Below, one piece after another: positions 6,759-13,081 of a stretch of DNA of 13,081 nucleotides. The DNA comes from an uncultured bacterium (GTDB lineage: Bacteria > Bacillota_A > Clostridia > Oscillospirales > Oscillospiraceae), in contig CAMEHJ010000007.1 of the NCBI GenBank assembly GCA_945917385.1, positions 1 through 13,081 of the forward strand, read 5' to 3'. Numbering within the stretch: the first letter of the stretch is position 1; the number at the start of each line of letters is the position of its first letter. Below the pieces are notes generated by a model that had not been told where the DNA came from, did no database searches, and saw nothing but the letters and a program-made list of their open reading frames with translations. The translations under genes and the position numbers were made by a program.

Positions 6759-7993
6759 TATTCAAAGCACCCTCTGATGACCTCGATTATCGCGTCCTGC
6801 TGCTCCTTCGTCATCTTGTTGTCGCTCGGCAGGCACAGTCCGCGATTGAAGATATCCATGCCAACGTCCTCAAATTCGCCCGCTATATAGGCGTTGGTGC
6901 GTGCGCGGCCGTTTCCCGCTCTTGTGACGAAGCCGTTCATGCGGTAGATGGGCTGCATATGCATGGGCTTCCAGATGGGTCTGCCCTCGGCGTTGATGGC
7001 GGCAATGGCCTCAAGGATTTCGGTGGGGCAGCTCTTGCCGCTTTCATGTACATACAGTGCGTCCGTCTCGCCGCGCACCTGACGGCACATTGCGTCCTTG
7101 TCGATAATCATGCAGGAGAGCCAGAAATTCGGCTCGGAATTTTCCGCGTCATAGGGGTTCATGCTCACGGGCAGCCCCTTGAAGCCCTCCTTATACCGCT
7201 CGTAAATCGCCTTTTTCTGTGCGATATGCTCCTCAAGATAGGGGAACTGTCCGCGCACGACGCCGGCGATGACGTTGCTCATGCGGTAGTTGTAGCCAAG
7301 CTCCTCATGCTGATACCACGGGGCCTGCTCTCTTGCCTGGGTTGACCACTTGCGGACCTTGTTCGCGCTCTCGATATCGTCGGTCAGCAGCATACCGCCG
7401 GCAGAGCCGGTGATGATCTTGTTGCCGTTAAAGGAGATGCAGTTATATGTACCGAAGGTACCGGTCTGTCTGCCCTTGTAGCTTGCGCCCAGCGACTCCG
7501 CCGCGTCCTCGATAATCACAGCGCCGTGCCTGACGCATACCGCTTTCAGCTCGTCTATCTTGCCGGGCGTGCCGTACAGGTGTGCCGCGACGACGACCTT
7601 CACGTCAGGATAAAGCTCAAACGCCTTTTCAAGTGCCGCGGGGTCCATGTTCCATGTGTCGCGCTCCGTGTCGATAAACACGGGCACACCGCCCTCGTAA
7701 ACCACGGGGTTCACGGTCGCTGAAAAGGTCATGTCGGAGCAGAACACCCTGTCCCCCGGCCGAACTCCCGCAAGCTTTACCGCCATATGCAGCGCCGCCG
7801 TACCCGCGGAGAGCGCGACCGCATACCGGCAGCCTACCTTCTCGCAGACAATGCGCTCGACCTCGTTGATGTTCGCGCCGACGGTGCTCATCCAGTTTGT
7901 ATCGTAAGCTTCGGTCATGTATTTCAGCTCGTCCCCGTGCATGGTGGGACTGCTCAGATAAACTTTTTTCTCAAAGGGTTTTATTTCTTTCAT
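6758..7993 (-). CDS. DegT/DnrJ/EryC1 PLP-dependent sugar aminotransferase (PglE/EpsN-like)
   Basis: A 411-residue fold-type I aminotransferase that should convert a UDP-4-keto-6-deoxy-N-acetylhexosamine to the 4-amino sugar using glutamate and PLP. Visible motifs are the phosphate-binding SAGTAALH (62-69), the cofactor-contact segment IIEDAAESLGASY (160-172, D163), and the Schiff-base lysine K192 in FNGNKIITGSAGGML. The N-terminus (YLSSPTMHGDELKYM) and the C-terminal GLCLPSDNKMT match the PglE/EpsN subgroup. The length is usual. It is the first gene of the operon, behind a terminator, and its ATG follows AGGGG at about eleven bases. That ATG also overlaps the end of a possible leader peptide. 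The matching 4,6-dehydratase (PglF/EpsC-like) is not in the window. Confidence 0.93.
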   Translation of the reverse strand: MKEIKPFEKKVYLSSPTMHGDELKYMTEAYDTNWMSTVGANINEVERIVCEKVGCRYAVALSAGTAALHMAVKLAGVRPGDRVFCSDMTFSATVNPVVYEGGVPVFIDTERDTWNMDPAALEKAFELYPDVKVVVAAHLYGTPGKIDELKAVCVRHGAVIIEDAAESLGASYKGRQTGTFGTYNCISFNGNKIITGSAGGMLLTDDIESANKVRKWSTQAREQAPWYQHEELGYNYRMSNVIAGVVRGQFPYLEEHIAQKKAIYERYKEGFKGLPVSMNPYDAENSEPNFWLSCMIIDKDAMCRQVRGETDALYVHESGKSCPTEILEAIAAINAEGRPIWKPMHMQPIYRMNGFVTRAGNGRARTNAYIAGEFEDVGMDIFNRGLCLPSDNKMTKEQQDAIIEVIRGCFE

Positions 7994-8049
7994 GCGTGGT
8001 TCATCCCCTGTTCAGACAGTTTATGAGGGCAAAAGCCGCAGTTGGGCAT
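7990..8049 (-). CDS. Possible short leader peptide overlapping the operon's first gene
   Basis: A 19-codon frame, MPNCGFCPHKLSEQGMNHA, begins at ATG 8049-8047, six bases after GAGGTG, a good Shine-Dalgarno match. Its TGA overlaps the aminotransferase ATG as ATGA, the geometry of translational coupling. It contains a CGFC pair and a histidine but matches no family I recognise. An in-frame ATG at 8061 would make it 23 residues. In the same leader a GTG frame (8086-8021) starts five bases after GGGAGGA and ends TAA. Such frames arise by chance, so this is a candidate only. If real, it would regulate or couple the glycan operon. Confidence 0.25.
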   Translation of the reverse strand: MPNCGFCPHKLSEQGMNHA

Positions 8050-8107
8050 ACTGCACCTCATTATTATTCACAGTACAATTTACCACATATTCCTCCCGAT
8101 TTCAACC

Positions 8108-8137
8108 GCTATATATTCCTTTGCATCAAGGGCAAAG
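8108..8137 (-). promoter_or_regulatory. Candidate promoter and inverted repeat of the glycan operon
   Basis: After the terminator the minus strand offers only a weak sigma-A match: TTGCCC (8135-8130), 16 bases, then TATAGC (8113-8108), or the overlapping TATATA. A perfect inverted repeat, CTTTGC (8137-8132) and GCAAAG (8124-8119) separated by seven bases, covers the -35 side and may be an operator. The poor promoter match would fit a regulated operon. The position follows mainly from the terminator upstream and the leader downstream. Confidence 0.3.
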
Positions 8138-8141
8138 TACG

Positions 8142-8172
8142 AAAAAGCTCTCCGGCGTACCGGAGAGTTTTT
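8142..8172. terminator. Bidirectional intrinsic terminator
   Basis: CTCTCCGG (8148-8155) pairs perfectly with CCGGAGAG (8160-8167) around a CGTA loop. The stem is flanked by AAAAA on the left and TTTTT on the right, so each strand has a stem followed by a U-run. On the minus strand it lies 37 bases after the peptidase stop codon and ends that transcript before the glycan operon leader. Confidence 0.88.
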
Positions 8173-8209
8173 GGTTTGGCTGAAACAGAAAAGGAAGCCG
8201 ATAAGCGCT

Positions 8210-9925
8210 TTACATCACGCCGCAGCCTTCGGCAAAGCGAAGGAGCGCATCCCTGGTGCGTGACACCGCGCCCTCGGCAAACGGACTTTCAAGCCCCGCG
8301 CTCTCCGCCGCGTCAATGATATACTCGGTATCAAGCGATAAAAGCTCCATGAATTTATCAAGCCCGCGCCCGCTCTCCTCCCGCTCAAGCTCGTAAATCT
8401 GCATCGCAACGCTGTTGGACACGGGGTAGCTGATAACGTAGAAGGGCTGCTCAAAGAAGTGCACCACCGTCAGCCAGCTATATGCGTAATAGCTTTTATT
8501 CATGCCGGCGCAGTAGCCGTACTCCTCCGCAAGGCGCAGCGAAAGTTCGCTCAGAAACTCGGCGTCAAGCTCATCCTCATCCGCCTCATACACCGCCTTT
8601 TCAAACTCGTAGAATGACGCCTGCTGAACATAAAGCTCCAGCGTGTCGAGCAGCTTTATGAGCAGGAGATTTTCCGTCTGTTCCTCACTCATTACCTCGT
8701 CCAGCCTGTCGAGCACCAGAAATTCCATCGACTGCGAGAACACCTCCGCAAGGTCGATGCTCTCATCCCGGTTATAGTTCACATAGGCGTCCGTGTAATG
8801 CCCGAACTCATGCGCCGCAGTGAGAATATCCGACACGTCTCCGAGCGGGTTTGTAAACAGAAACGGTGCTTCATAGTCCGTGATGTAGGTCTGGTATGAA
8901 CGGTCAGCCTTATAGTCACGCTGCTCGATATCGAAAAGCTCATGCGTGAGCATGAAGTCACAGGCTTCCTCTACGGTGCCGCCCATCTGCCCTACCGCGG
9001 CAAGCAATACCTCCATTGTCTCGTTTGAATCTATATAGTAATAGTCCGCCTTCGCGTATGGGTTATCGCTCATTATTTCAATGTAAAGCGGTACTATATA
9101 CTCCTTTACGTCACTGACATAGCGCTCCGCCTGCTCAGGCGTATCGTCCCTGCCGAAGAAATATTCAAACTGCATCTGCTCGTAAGTATCATACCCAAGC
9201 CGCAGCGCAAGCTCCTTTCTCAGCATAACAAGCTCCGTATAGATTTCCGCGAAGCGCCCGTTATACTGCTCGCAGAACAGGGTCAGTGCGCGCGTGTAAT
9301 CATAGCTGCCCGCGTAGGTCAGGTAGTCATTGAGCTTCACCTCGTCCCCGTCCATTCTTATCGTCGGGTCGAGCATGAGGGCGTAGTATTGCGCGACGAG
9401 GGTGCTCTCCCGCTGCAAAAGCGCAACGCACGCATCGTCCGTCACCGCGCTGCCGTCGCCGTATTCCTCCAAAAAGCCCTCCCAGAAAAAATCCTCCTCA
9501 AGCCTTTTGCCGTGCTTTGACTCTGCACAGGCGCAGTAAAGCTCCTCCAGCATCTGCCGGGCGGAATAAAACTGCTCGCTGCACCACTCGCTCTCGGCTG
9601 TGTAATACCCGTCGCGCATATCCATGTCCGCGCGAATCGACGCTATCGTCGTCATTGTGGAAAAATTGCTGAAATCCTCATAGCAGCGCTCAAGCAGGCG
9701 CAGGAGCTTCCGGTACGACGCGCCGTTTTCAAGCGCGTTGAGGGCGGCGTCTATGTTTTTCTCAATTTCGCTCATATCTGGCCTTGAATACTCCATCTCG
9801 GAAAAGCGCGGTGTGCTTTCGCGTCCGTCCGTATTGAGTGCGGGCACGGCGCAGCCTGTAAGCAGCAGCGCACACAAGATAAACGCAGCTGCACATCTCA
9901 GCTTTTTTCTCAGGTTTTCTCTCAT
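8210..9925 (-). CDS. M3-family oligoendopeptidase-like lipoprotein
   Basis: A 571-residue zinc metallopeptidase of the thimet/PepF (M3) group, predicted to cleave peptides outside the membrane. The N-terminus has basic residues, a hydrophobic stretch (11-22) and the lipobox LLTGC, so C25 is the likely lipidated residue. The middle is helical with many Glu and Tyr. AAHEFGH (370-376) gives ligands H372 and H376 and catalytic E373; E394 in LAEVFSQSMEFL is the probable third ligand. The late segment HFFEQPFYVISY (489-500) matches the M3 substrate-binding loop with its conserved His and Tyr. Its Glu lies 18 residues after the second His, fewer than the roughly 24 of cytosolic M3 enzymes as I recall them. 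ATG at 9925 follows GGAG by seven bases. It is monocistronic, with its own promoter and terminator; the substrate is unknown. Confidence 0.88.
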   Translation of the reverse strand: MRENLRKKLRCAAAFILCALLLTGCAVPALNTDGRESTPRFSEMEYSRPDMSEIEKNIDAALNALENGASYRKLLRLLERCYEDFSNFSTMTTIASIRADMDMRDGYYTAESEWCSEQFYSARQMLEELYCACAESKHGKRLEEDFFWEGFLEEYGDGSAVTDDACVALLQRESTLVAQYYALMLDPTIRMDGDEVKLNDYLTYAGSYDYTRALTLFCEQYNGRFAEIYTELVMLRKELALRLGYDTYEQMQFEYFFGRDDTPEQAERYVSDVKEYIVPLYIEIMSDNPYAKADYYYIDSNETMEVLLAAVGQMGGTVEEACDFMLTHELFDIEQRDYKADRSYQTYITDYEAPFLFTNPLGDVSDILTAAHEFGHYTDAYVNYNRDESIDLAEVFSQSMEFLVLDRLDEVMSEEQTENLLLIKLLDTLELYVQQASFYEFEKAVYEADEDELDAEFLSELSLRLAEEYGYCAGMNKSYYAYSWLTVVHFFEQPFYVISYPVSNSVAMQIYELEREESGRGLDKFMELLSLDTEYIIDAAESAGLESPFAEGAVSRTRDALLRFAEGCGVM

Positions 9926-9952
9926 CTTTCACTCCGCTTTTTCCAAGTGATT

Positions 9953-9961
9953 ATTATAACA
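9953..9961 (-). promoter_or_regulatory. Extended -10 promoter for the peptidase gene
   Basis: TGTTATAAT on the minus strand is a perfect -10 hexamer with the TG extension, 27 bases upstream of the ATG. No clear -35 hexamer lies 16-18 bases upstream, which the TG extension could compensate. Confidence 0.6.
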
Positions 9962-9982
9962 AGGCATTTTCCAAATAGGCGC

Positions 9983-10011
9983 TTGAAATCTCATGGGCCA
10001 TATCATATAAT
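9983..10011 (+). promoter_or_regulatory. Near-consensus sigma-A promoter for the pyrophosphatase gene
   Basis: TTGAAA (9983-9988) and TATAAT (10006-10011) are separated by exactly 17 bases, differing from consensus at one position. Transcription would start near 10018, leaving a leader of about 70 bases that contains the perfect palindrome GTTATAAC (10041-10048), a possible operator or chance. The promoter lies back-to-back with the peptidase promoter. Confidence 0.8.
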
Positions 10012-10086
10012 GTCCGTATAGTTATTATGACCAGAAAGTTGTTATAACCTGACTAATATTATACTCCGCTTTTGGGGGAAATCAAC

Positions 10087-11700
10087 ATGAATGAGATATT
10101 TGTCACCGGCCACCGCAACCCCGATACCGACTCCATTGTCGCCTCCATGGCATACGCTAACCTCCGCAACGCCCTGGGTGACAGGGAATATGTCGCCGTG
10201 CGCATAGGCGCTATCAACGATGAAACGCAGCATATGCTTGACCGCTTCGGGTTTGAGCCGCCGATGTACATACACAATATGCGCAATCAGGTCTGTGACC
10301 TTGAGTTCGACCGCCCGCCGGTGCTGAACAAGTCCGTCTCGCTCGACCTTGCGTGGCGCTCGATGCGCGAGGGGGAGATCGCCGCCGTGCCCATCGTCAA
10401 TGAGGACGGCACGCTCTACGGTATGCTCTCGGCCGGTGATATCGCATCCCACGATCTGCACACCATATACAACAGCCGTATCGACTCCATGCCGGTTTTC
10501 AACCTCGTCAGCGTGCTTGACGGCCGCCTTGTAAACGAGTTCGGTGAGTACGAGAGCAACATCTCCGGCTATGTCAACGTCGCATTGCCGAAGTCCTACG
10601 ACGACACGAGCATCTTCTCAAGTGACAGCATCATCATCTGCGGCAATCAGCCGGATGTTATCAGCCTTGCGCTGAAAGCCAAGGTCAACTGTCTCATCCT
10701 CTGTCAGACGGAGATCACCCAGGAGTTAGTTGATTTCCCCGGCCCCACCTGCATCATCTCCACCATGCTCGACGCAAGACAGTCCGCGCGGCTTATCTAT
10801 CAGGCGCTGCCCGTTATGCGCGTGTGTACAACGGAAAAGCTGGTCGCCTTCCACCTCACGGACTACATTGATGACGTCAAGGAGGTCCTGCTCTCCAGCC
10901 GTTACAGATGCTACCCCGTAGTAGACGAGAACGACAAGGTCGTCGGTACGCTCTCGCGCTTTCATCTGCTTCGCCCGAAGAGAAAGCGCGTCGTGCTCGT
11001 TGACCACAACGAGGCGTCGCAGTCCGTGCGCGGACTTGAACAGGTGGAGATAACCGAGATCATCGACCACCACCGCCTTGCCGATATTCAGACCAAACAG
11101 CCCATCATCGTCAGAAACGAGCCTGTCGGCAGTACCAACACCATCATCACCTCCATGTATCAGGAGCACGGCGTCATGCCCTCCCCGAACATGGCGGGAC
11201 TTATGGCGGCGGCCATTCTGTCCGACACCGTAATGTTCAAGTCCCCCACCTGCACAAAGCGCGATATCGCCATGGCGGAGCGGCTTGCCCGCATTGCGCA
11301 CATCTCGCTTGAGGATCTGGGAAAGGAGCTGTTCTCCACCGGCTTCTCCGATGAAAAGAGCGCGGACGAGCTTTTCAGAACGGACTACAAGCAGTTCCAT
11401 ATCTCCGAGCAGAACATCGGCGTCAGCCAGATCACCTGCATCGACTCCGCGCGCTTTCTCGCAAGGAAGGAAGAGTTTCTCACTACGATGCGCAGGCTGC
11501 AGAAGGAAAACGAGTTCGACATGGTCATCCTCATGCTTACCGACGTTCTGCTTGAGGGCTCTCATCTCGTCTACCTCGGCAGCGACGACGCCATCCAGCA
11601 GGCCTTCAACGTCGAGCCGAAGGACGGCTGTGTATTCTTGCCCAAGGTGATGAGCCGCAAAAAGCAGATAATCCCCATGCTCACCGCTTTGTGGGGTTAA
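10087..11700 (+). CDS. ppaC: Mn-dependent family II inorganic pyrophosphatase with CBS and DRTGG regulatory domains
   Basis: A 537-residue cytoplasmic enzyme that hydrolyses pyrophosphate to phosphate and pulls biosynthetic reactions forward. The DHH phosphoesterase domain is split: metal ligands H9, D13 and D15 lie in GHRNPDTDS (8-16), then after the regulatory insert come VDHNEAS (305-311) and the DHH triad IIDHHRL (325-331), with D380 in LSDT. The DHHA2 domain ends with the substrate-binding SRKKQ (523-527). The insert holds CBS 1 (about 76-125), a DRTGG-like domain (about 135-245) and CBS 2 (about 246-297). In studied CBS pyrophosphatases these sense adenine nucleotides (AMP and ADP inhibit, diadenosine polyphosphates activate); I infer the same here. 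The ATG at 10087 is chosen because GGGGGA ends about seven bases before it; an upstream TTG at 10072 would include that site. Sugar-nucleotide synthesis releases pyrophosphate, but adjacency to the glycan operon is probably incidental. Confidence 0.95.
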   Translation: MNEIFVTGHRNPDTDSIVASMAYANLRNALGDREYVAVRIGAINDETQHMLDRFGFEPPMYIHNMRNQVCDLEFDRPPVLNKSVSLDLAWRSMREGEIAAVPIVNEDGTLYGMLSAGDIASHDLHTIYNSRIDSMPVFNLVSVLDGRLVNEFGEYESNISGYVNVALPKSYDDTSIFSSDSIIICGNQPDVISLALKAKVNCLILCQTEITQELVDFPGPTCIISTMLDARQSARLIYQALPVMRVCTTEKLVAFHLTDYIDDVKEVLLSSRYRCYPVVDENDKVVGTLSRFHLLRPKRKRVVLVDHNEASQSVRGLEQVEITEIIDHHRLADIQTKQPIIVRNEPVGSTNTIITSMYQEHGVMPSPNMAGLMAAAILSDTVMFKSPTCTKRDIAMAERLARIAHISLEDLGKELFSTGFSDEKSADELFRTDYKQFHISEQNIGVSQITCIDSARFLARKEEFLTTMRRLQKENEFDMVILMLTDVLLEGSHLVYLGSDDAIQQAFNVEPKDGCVFLPKVMSRKKQIIPMLTALWG

Positions 11701-11716
11701 ATTTCGAATTATTGCA

Positions 11717-11751
11717 AAGCAAAGAGCGCGCCGCCGGCGCGCCCTTTGCTT
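11717..11751. terminator. Long GC-rich hairpin between convergent genes
   Basis: AGCAAAG (11718-11724) pairs with CTTTGCT (11744-11750); after one A/C mismatch GCGCGCC (11726-11732) pairs with GGCGCGC (11736-11742) around a GCC loop. It starts 17 bases after the pyrophosphatase stop and ends nine bases before the small membrane protein stop on the other strand, so it can serve both. Neither side has a proper U-run, so termination may be imperfect or the hairpin may act mainly as an RNA stabiliser. Confidence 0.65.
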
Positions 11752-11759
11752 ATATACTG

Positions 11760-11951
11760 TTATTCCTTATCCTGTCTCTTTTTTGCTTTTTCTTCCGCAA
11801 TGCCGAGCATGGTCTTGAACACAAATATCGCCGCAGCACCCACGGCCGAAATAAACCAGTTGATATCATTACCGCGCACAAGGTCCAGAATCACCAAGCC
11901 CGCGAACATCAATACGGCCCACAAAAGTGCAGTCATAACCGCTTTTTTCAT
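11760..11951 (-). CDS. Small two-helix membrane protein, unknown function
   Basis: A 63-residue protein with a hydrophobic helix at about 4-24 (VMTALLWAVLMFAGLVILDL), a short polar turn RGNDIN (26-31), a second helix at about 32-50, and a highly charged tail EEKAKKRQDKE (53-63). I recognise no family. It is supported as real by a good ribosome binding site (AAGGGGA seven bases before the ATG), its own promoter and the hairpin after its stop. It stands alone, convergent with the pyrophosphatase gene. The short first segment and charged tail suggest a helical hairpin with both ends in the cytoplasm; this is inference from hydropathy alone. Confidence 0.7.
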   Translation of the reverse strand: MKKAVMTALLWAVLMFAGLVILDLVRGNDINWFISAVGAAAIFVFKTMLGIAEEKAKKRQDKE

Positions 11952-11982
11952 TTTTCTTCCCCTTTTCTCTTTTCTTCCTGTT

Positions 11983-12011
11983 ATTGTAGCACAGTTTCCT
12001 CTTGCTGTACA
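11983..12011 (-). promoter_or_regulatory. Promoter for the small membrane protein
   Basis: On the minus strand TGTACA (12011-12006) and TACAAT (11988-11983) are 17 bases apart, with a TG extension (TGCTACAAT). The -10 lies about 31 bases upstream of the ATG, leaving a short leader. Confidence 0.6.
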
Positions 12012-12120
12012 GGGCTTTTTCTTCCCGCTATGGGTCTATTTTTTGTGTAAAAATTACCAAACCTGTGGTCAAACACTCCAAATGTTTTTGTATCGTTTAC
12101 TCTTTGTTCGATGCGGATTT

Positions 12121-12129
12121 TGTTATAAA
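12121..12129 (+). promoter_or_regulatory. Extended -10 promoter for the flavoenzyme gene
   Basis: TGTTATAAA, an extended -10 element, lies about 60 bases before the start codon. The -35 region is poor (TTTGTT at 15 bases). The early leader can form AAAGAAT (12138-12144) paired with ATTCTTT (12149-12155) around ATGG, a weak AT-rich hairpin of uncertain meaning. Confidence 0.5.
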
Positions 12130-12190
12130 ATAGGCACAAAGAATATGGATTCTTTCATATCAAAAATAATCTTTTTCGGAGGAATGAACT

Positions 12191-13081
12191 ATGCTTAAAA
12201 CCAGACTTACCGAGCTTGTCGGCATCAAGTACCCCATCATTCAGGCCGGTATGGGCCCCTACCCTGTGACCAGCCTCTGCATCGCCGCGGCAAATGCGGG
12301 CTGTCTCGGTCTTTGCAGCACCTTTGCAACCACTTCCCGCAACTCCAATCCCATCGTTTTTGAGGACTTCTGCAAGCAGGCACACGCAAGCGTCGATGAC
12401 GACGACGTGACCATCTTCAAGAAGATGTTCACCCGCGTTTTCGAGGAGACCAACGACGACGCCATCTTCGGCGCAAATGTCATGGTTTCCGCCGAGGTCA
12501 AGGAAAACGCCATGAAGGTCATGCAGGCCATCAAGGAGCTGCGCGCGGACAATCCCGAAATGCAGCGCCGCTTCAAGGTTCTCGTCACCACCGCCGGCGA
12601 CCCGATGCCCTGGGCAAACTTCGTCAAGGAGCAGGGCATGGTTTGGATGCACGTCTTCCCCGGCGTCAGGACTGCCGCACGCTGCAAAAAGGCGGGCGTT
12701 CAGGTTCTTGTCGCTTCCGGTCATGAGGGCGGTATGCACACCGCATGGCAGCCCGTCCACTCCATGACGCTTCTGCCTGACATCGTTGAGAAGTTCTCCG
12801 ATGAGAACACTCTCGTCTGCGGCGCGGGCGGCTTCTGCGACAGCAAATCCATGGCGGCCGCTCTCGCAATGGGCGCGGACGGCGTGCAGATGGGCACCCG
12901 CTTCCTCGCCACCGAGGAGTCTGACTTCTGCGATCTGTGGAAGAAGATGGTCGTTGACTGCGCCGACGGCGGTACCATCATCGCCCGCGGCTTCGTCGGC
13001 CCCGCCCGCTGGCTGAGAACCAATGTCTCGCTTGAGCACGCCTACAACACCGCAAAGGACGCCCCCGGCTCCTACGTCGGC
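12191..13081 (+). CDS. Nitronate monooxygenase/FabK-like FMN oxidoreductase, 3' end cut by window edge
   Basis: TIM-barrel flavoprotein of the NPD (2-nitropropane dioxygenase) family, whose members include nitronate monooxygenases and the enoyl-ACP reductase FabK. The frame is open to the right edge with 297 codons visible. Motifs: YPIIQAGMGPY at the N-terminus (14-24), VASGHEGGMH (174-183, H183 matching the active-site His of the GxEAGGH motif), the FMN phosphate-binding CGAGGFCDSKSMAAALAMGA (210-229) and VQMGTRFLATEES (232-244). Compared with typical members, the segment between CST (42-44) and FGANVM (93-98) looks long and acidic (DDDD at 69-72). ATG at 12191 follows GGAGG by eight bases. 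In an anaerobe the oxygen-dependent reaction is doubtful, so a reductase role is as likely; without the fatty-acid genes that often flank fabK I leave the symbol blank. Confidence 0.88.
   Translation, partial: MLKTRLTELVGIKYPIIQAGMGPYPVTSLCIAAANAGCLGLCSTFATTSRNSNPIVFEDFCKQAHASVDDDDVTIFKKMFTRVFEETNDDAIFGANVMVSAEVKENAMKVMQAIKELRADNPEMQRRFKVLVTTAGDPMPWANFVKEQGMVWMHVFPGVRTAARCKKAGVQVLVASGHEGGMHTAWQPVHSMTLLPDIVEKFSDENTLVCGAGGFCDSKSMAAALAMGADGVQMGTRFLATEESDFCDLWKKMVVDCADGGTIIARGFVGPARWLRTNVSLEHAYNTAKDAPGSYVG

Noticed and set aside
1..7993. Glycan operon as a recently acquired island
   Set aside because: Base composition and codon use look similar to the flanking housekeeping-type genes by eye, and there are no transposase, integrase, tRNA or terminal repeats; the left boundary is outside the window.
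8084..8088. Minimal ATG-TGG-TAA frame after GGGAGGA in the operon leader
   Set aside because: The spacing of three bases from the ribosome binding site is too short and a two-codon frame cannot be supported by sequence alone.
9931..10073. Direct repeat ACTCCGCTTTT at 9931-9941 and 10063-10073
   Set aside because: Two copies of eleven bases, one being the complement of the peptidase ribosome binding site region; there are no further copies, so chance or start-site constraints explain it.
10726..11565. Minus-strand frame of 279 codons inside the pyrophosphatase gene
   Set aside because: The plus-strand product has DHH, CBS and DHHA2 motifs throughout this interval; the antisense product has low-complexity composition and no motif.
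12155..13039. Minus-strand frame of 294 codons opposite the flavoenzyme
   Set aside because: The plus strand encodes a clear FMN-binding barrel with a proper ribosome binding site; the antisense frame is a shadow.
1..13081. CRISPR array, tRNA, rRNA, insertion sequence or prophage
   Set aside because: I found no regularly spaced repeats, cloverleaf-like segments, transposase motifs or phage proteins on either strand.

Overview
The window looks like chromosomal DNA of a fairly GC-rich anaerobic Clostridia-type Firmicute, perhaps an Oscillospirales-like gut lineage. This is inferred from strong AGGAGG-type ribosome binding sites, near-consensus sigma-A promoters, TTG and GTG starts, a CBS/DRTGG family II pyrophosphatase, an eps/pgl-like glycan operon, and C/G-rich third codon positions. 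No 16S or other taxonomic marker is present, so the assignment is tentative.

Region 1 (1-7993, minus strand) is one tightly packed polysaccharide or glycoconjugate operon. Transcription runs right to left and continues off the left edge. In order of transcription the genes are: PLP aminotransferase (PglE/EpsN type), sugar acetyltransferase (PglD/EpsM/NeuD type), PIG-L deacetylase, phosphoglycosyl transferase (PglC/EpsL type), formyltransferase-fold protein, GT4 glycosyltransferase, second hexapeptide acyltransferase, and two more GT4 glycosyltransferases, the last cut by the window edge. Most junctions overlap by 1-8 bases or are 17-base gaps; the exception is a 55-base gap holding a small hairpin. 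Together they would make a 4-amino- or 4-acylamino-sugar nucleotide, load it onto the lipid carrier, extend it with at least three glycosyltransferases and decorate it with acyl groups. The 4,6-dehydratase, flippase and polymerase are not in the window.

Region 2 (7994-8209) is the operon's leader: a weak promoter candidate, an inverted repeat, a possible short leader peptide overlapping the aminotransferase start by ATGA, and a bidirectional terminator separating it from the next gene.

Region 3 (8210-11700) holds two divergent genes: an M3-family metallopeptidase predicted to be a lipoprotein (minus) and a nucleotide-regulated Mn-dependent pyrophosphatase (plus), with back-to-back promoters in 9926-10086.

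Region 4 (11701-13081) holds a strong hairpin shared by convergent genes, a 63-residue two-helix membrane protein (minus) with its own promoter, and a nitronate monooxygenase/FabK-like flavoenzyme (plus) that runs off the right edge. I see no tRNA, rRNA, CRISPR, insertion sequence or phage feature. The most interesting part is the pairing of a sugar deacetylase with a formyltransferase-fold protein around the initiating transferase.
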